Positions 21,199 to 23,607 of a DNA stretch of 23,607 nucleotides are shown here, piece by piece. Location: positions 1 through 23,607 of the forward strand of contig CAUGMN010000042.1 of assembly GCA_959600635.1 (NCBI GenBank), in the 5' to 3' direction. Each line of letters begins with the position of its first letter. Positions within the stretch are counted from its first letter, which is position 1. Both the position numbers and the translations under genes were made by a program. This stretch comes from QAMX01 sp003149835. GTDB taxonomy: Bacteria; Bacillota; Clostridia; Oscillospirales; QAMX01. The notes below the pieces were generated by a model, which had not been told where the DNA came from, searched no databases, and saw nothing but the letters and a program-made list of their open reading frames with translations.

Positions 21199-22545
21199 TT
21201 ATTTGGCGATAGGTTTGCCCGGAGACAGGACGATGGGGCGTTGCGCAGACGGCTCAGGCATACCGTCGGACGCCGTTTCCGGTACCGTAGCGGCGGCGTC
21301 GGAAAGCTTTTCCGGTTCCGGCGCGGCGGCGCTTTCCAAAGCCGTTGAGACGGGGTGGATCGCCCCGGACCAAAACAGCGCGCCCTTAGCGGCCGCAGGG
21401 CCGATCAACTCGTATAGAACAGAAGAGGAGAGGATGATCGTCAGCAGCAGACTGCCCATCTCATCCGGCAGCAGGCGCTGCCCTAAAAACGCCAGCCCGA
21501 TCGCAACGCCGGCCTGTGGGATCAGAGCCAGCCCCAAATAATTGCGCACCTCTTTTGGCGCGCCGACGGCGAGCGAGGACAGATACGTTCCGGCGTATTT
21601 GCCGGCGATGCGGATGCCGAAGTAGGCGAGGCCGATGACTCCGGCGGTGCTGAGCGAGCGAATATCGAGGCTCATGCCCGAAACGACGAAAAACATCGAC
21701 ATGACCGGCGGCGTAAAAGAATCGACCTGATGGTAGAGCTCCTTGTCTCCGGTCAGGTTGATGTACGCCGCGCCGAAAACCATGCAGGCCAGCAGCGGCG
21801 AGACGTCGAAAATCGAACACAATCCGGAGAGACCGAGCAGCATCGCCGTGACGAGGATCAGCCGGTTGTCGCGGCTGCGGCGGGAATTGAGCAGTTTGCT
21901 CAGCAGAAAACCGCAGAAAAAGCCGAGTATGGGCGCGGCGAGGTTGTAGCAGAGCGGCAGTACCACGTCTTTGACGGCCACGCCGGATTCAGAGCCGGAG
22001 CCGGCGACTGCGGCGACGACGCCGAAGGCGAGCAAACAGACGACGTCGTCGAGAGCGACGACTTGCAGCAGCGTGTTGACAAAATCGCCCCGCGCGTGAT
22101 ACTGGCGAATCGTCATCATCGTGCTCGCCGGCGCCGTCGCTGTGGCGATTGCCCCCAGAATCAGGGAAAAGCTCCACGAAAAAGAAAAAAGGAAATGCGT
22201 CGCAACGGTCATCAAGACGCCGGCGAAAAGCGCCTCGGAGAGGGTGATGACGATGACCTTCGCGCCGGCGGCGCGAAGGACTTCCTTTTTAAAAAACTTC
22301 CCGACGCCGAAAGCGATAAATGCCAGCGCCACGTCGCTGACAAAACCCATGCGGCCGATGATTTCGACCGGCACCGCGCCGAGGATATAGGGGCCGATGA
22401 GTACGCCGGCGAGGATATACCCGGTGACGTTGGGCAGGCGCAGCAGCTTGGTCACACGCGTGACCAGAAAGCCGCATAGTAAAATCAAAGAGAGCGAGAT
22501 CAGAACAGCGCTCGTCTCAGAAAGACCGGAATAGAATCTGCTCAC
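21199..22545 (-). CDS. CPA2-family cation/proton antiporter
   Basis: A 448-aa inner-membrane antiporter of the Kef/NapA (CPA2) group with about 12 hydrophobic segments. Seen: LLRLPNVTGYILAGVLIGP near the N-terminus, the unwound-helix motif AIATATAPAST, and the paired aspartates of VALDDVVCLLAFG (Asp166-Asp167), the ion-binding pair of electrogenic NapA-type exchangers. FFVVSGMSLDIRSL and LGLALIPQAGVAIGLAFLG follow. The last ~55 residues are a Pro/Ala/Glu-rich cytoplasmic tail without RCK/TrkA domains. The GTG at 22545 is preferred because GGAGG lies 10 nt upstream; longer frames from ATG 22590 or 22599 have no ribosome site. It exchanges Na+ or K+ for protons. The divergent LysR gene 266 bp away may regulate it. 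Confidence 0.88.
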   Translation of the reverse strand: MSRFYSGLSETSAVLISLSLILLCGFLVTRVTKLLRLPNVTGYILAGVLIGPYILGAVPVEIIGRMGFVSDVALAFIAFGVGKFFKKEVLRAAGAKVIVITLSEALFAGVLMTVATHFLFSFSWSFSLILGAIATATAPASTMMTIRQYHARGDFVNTLLQVVALDDVVCLLAFGVVAAVAGSGSESGVAVKDVVLPLCYNLAAPILGFFCGFLLSKLLNSRRSRDNRLILVTAMLLGLSGLCSIFDVSPLLACMVFGAAYINLTGDKELYHQVDSFTPPVMSMFFVVSGMSLDIRSLSTAGVIGLAYFGIRIAGKYAGTYLSSLAVGAPKEVRNYLGLALIPQAGVAIGLAFLGQRLLPDEMGSLLLTIILSSSVLYELIGPAAAKGALFWSGAIHPVSTALESAAAPEPEKLSDAAATVPETASDGMPEPSAQRPIVLSPGKPIAK

Positions 22546-22704
22546 GGCAGTCAAACCTCCATTTTGCCGGGCCCTCCAAACTCTCCGCATGGGATTCAAG
22601 GTTTGGAAAGCGTGAATTCAATCGATCCGTATCAGCCGTGCATACGAAGCGTTCCGGCGGGAATTTTCAGACCCGAACCGGCGGGGATACAACGACAGGA
22701 CGGC

Positions 22705-22733
22705 TTGCATTTTTTGTGATCCTATGGTATGAT
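22705..22733 (+). promoter_or_regulatory. Candidate promoter of the LysR gene
   Basis: TTGCAT (22705-22710) and TATGAT (22728-22733) are spaced by 17 bp. A dyad ATAAT-GTCAA-ATTAT at 22750-22764, 17 bp downstream, fits the T-N11-A shape of LysR-type binding sites and may serve autoregulation or antiporter control. Confidence 0.5.
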
Positions 22734-22811
22734 TATATGACGAACCGAGATAATGTCAAATTATATTTTGAATGATACGGATAACTGTATGGAATATAAG
22801 GAGGATTGGGT

Positions 22812-23607
22812 ATGGTGGACCCGAGGCTGAACACGCTGCTGCGGGTGCATGAGACGGGGAGTTTTACGCGGGCGGCTGAGAGCCTGTCGCTGACACAGCC
22901 GGCGGTCAGCAAGCATATTCGGCAGCTCGAAGAGGAGCTGGGCGTACGGATTTTCAACCGGGGCGCCGGGGAAATGAAGCTGACGCGCGAGGGAGAAATC
23001 GTCGTCAAATACGCAAAGCGCATCGGGGTGCTGTATCAGAATATGCAGCAGAGCTTAGACGACGAAAAACGCTGCGCGACGCGCCTGTCCGTCGGCGTAA
23101 CGCATACGGCGGAGAGTAACGTCATGGCCGAGGTGCTTGCCCGTTATTCAAGCGAGCGGGAGGGCGTCCGCCTGACGATTGTCACCGATACGATTCAGAA
23201 TCTCTATGCGAAGCTGCGGACCTATGAGATCGATCTGGCGGTTGTCGAGGGGCGCGCGCCCGACGGCAACTTCAATTCGATTCTCCTCGATACAGACAGC
23301 CTGATTCTGGCCGTTTCAACGGAAAATCCGCTGGCAAAAAAGAAAATCGTCACGCTTTCCGAGCTCAAAAAGCAAAAGATGATCCTCCGCCTGCCCAACT
23401 CCGGCACACGCAACCTGTTTGTGTCGCACTTGGAGAGCAACAATCTTTCCATCGACGATTTCAACGTGATCTTAGAAGTAGACAACATCGCTACGATTAA
23501 GGATTTAATCCGCCGCAATTTCGGCGTGTCGATTCTCGCCAAAAGCGCCTGCGTGGACGAGCTTCGCAAGGGCAAGCTCGTCGCGCTGCCCGTAGAAAAT
23601 CTGGGCA
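22812..23607 (+). CDS. LysR-family transcriptional regulator, 3' end beyond window
   Basis: The first 265 residues of a LysR-type regulator (usual length about 290-310 aa); the frame is open to the right edge. The N-terminal winged helix-turn-helix is typical: LNTLLRVHETGSFTRAAESL, then SLTQPAVSKHIRQLEEELGV, IFNR, KLTREGE. It is followed by the linker helix and a periplasmic-binding-like effector domain (RLSVGVTHTAESNVM, IDLAVVEG, LILAVSTENPLA, NIATIKDLIRRNFGVSIL). The start ATG has a near-perfect AAGGAGG 7 nt upstream. Divergent from the cation/proton antiporter gene, which is the usual position of a LysR target; the effector is unknown. Confidence 0.93.
   Translation, partial: MVDPRLNTLLRVHETGSFTRAAESLSLTQPAVSKHIRQLEEELGVRIFNRGAGEMKLTREGEIVVKYAKRIGVLYQNMQQSLDDEKRCATRLSVGVTHTAESNVMAEVLARYSSEREGVRLTIVTDTIQNLYAKLRTYEIDLAVVEGRAPDGNFNSILLDTDSLILAVSTENPLAKKKIVTLSELKKQKMILRLPNSGTRNLFVSHLESNNLSIDDFNVILEVDNIATIKDLIRRNFGVSILAKSACVDELRKGKLVALPVENLG

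Overview
The window looks like chromosome from a GC-rich, spore-forming-lineage member of Clostridia (Oscillospiraceae/Ruminococcaceae-like gut bacterium). This is inferred from strong Shine-Dalgarno sites, TTGACA/TATAAT promoters with 16-17 bp spacers, a Spo0A-type DNA-binding domain, Firmicutes-style S24 repressor architecture and carbohydrate-active genes. No rRNA or marker gene allows a firmer call.

Layout. (1) 1-1640: the 3' part of a more AT-rich large serine recombinase gene (edge of a mobile element), then a terminator. (2) 1719-1930: tRNA-Arg(CCG) with its own promoter and terminator. (3) 2112-2684: a stand-alone Spo0A C-terminal effector domain and a strong terminator. (4) 2702-10310: an accessory island. 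A leftward LexA/CI-like self-cleaving repressor faces a rightward operon across a 20-bp-arm palindrome. The operon encodes a Cys-rich zinc-ribbon protein, a sigma-region-4-like regulator, and a 767-aa protein ending in a CdiA-type toxin domain with its immunity gene. Two further tandem copies of the toxin-C-terminus/immunity module follow, both without the N-terminal half. (5) 10349-15066: a leftward operon UroD-like -> ADP-ribosylglycohydrolase-like -> GH9 glycosidase with one promoter. (6) 15302-15477: leftward tRNA-Ala(CGC) with promoter and terminator. (7) 15639-17527: leftward ABC exporter. (8) 17585-18915: rightward gene for a protein of unknown function. (9) 19243-21067: leftward DUF4838 glycoside-hydrolase-like gene. 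(10) 21135-22545: leftward CPA2-type cation/proton antiporter, with a divergent LysR regulator (22812 onward) running off the right edge.

The most interesting object is the toxin array at 4587-10305. Three modules of about 1.43 kb are almost identical, except for one window of about 350 bp that covers the last ~34 residues of the toxin and the first ~75 residues of the immunity protein. On both sides of that window the DNA is practically identical between copies 1 and 2. This looks like a locus that swaps matched toxin-tip/immunity-head specificity blocks inside a constant frame. It appears to be controlled by an SOS-type repressor, and the carrier protein has no recognisable secretion signal, LXG, WXG or Rhs features.

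All family names rest on recognising motifs in the translated sequence from memory; no database search was run.
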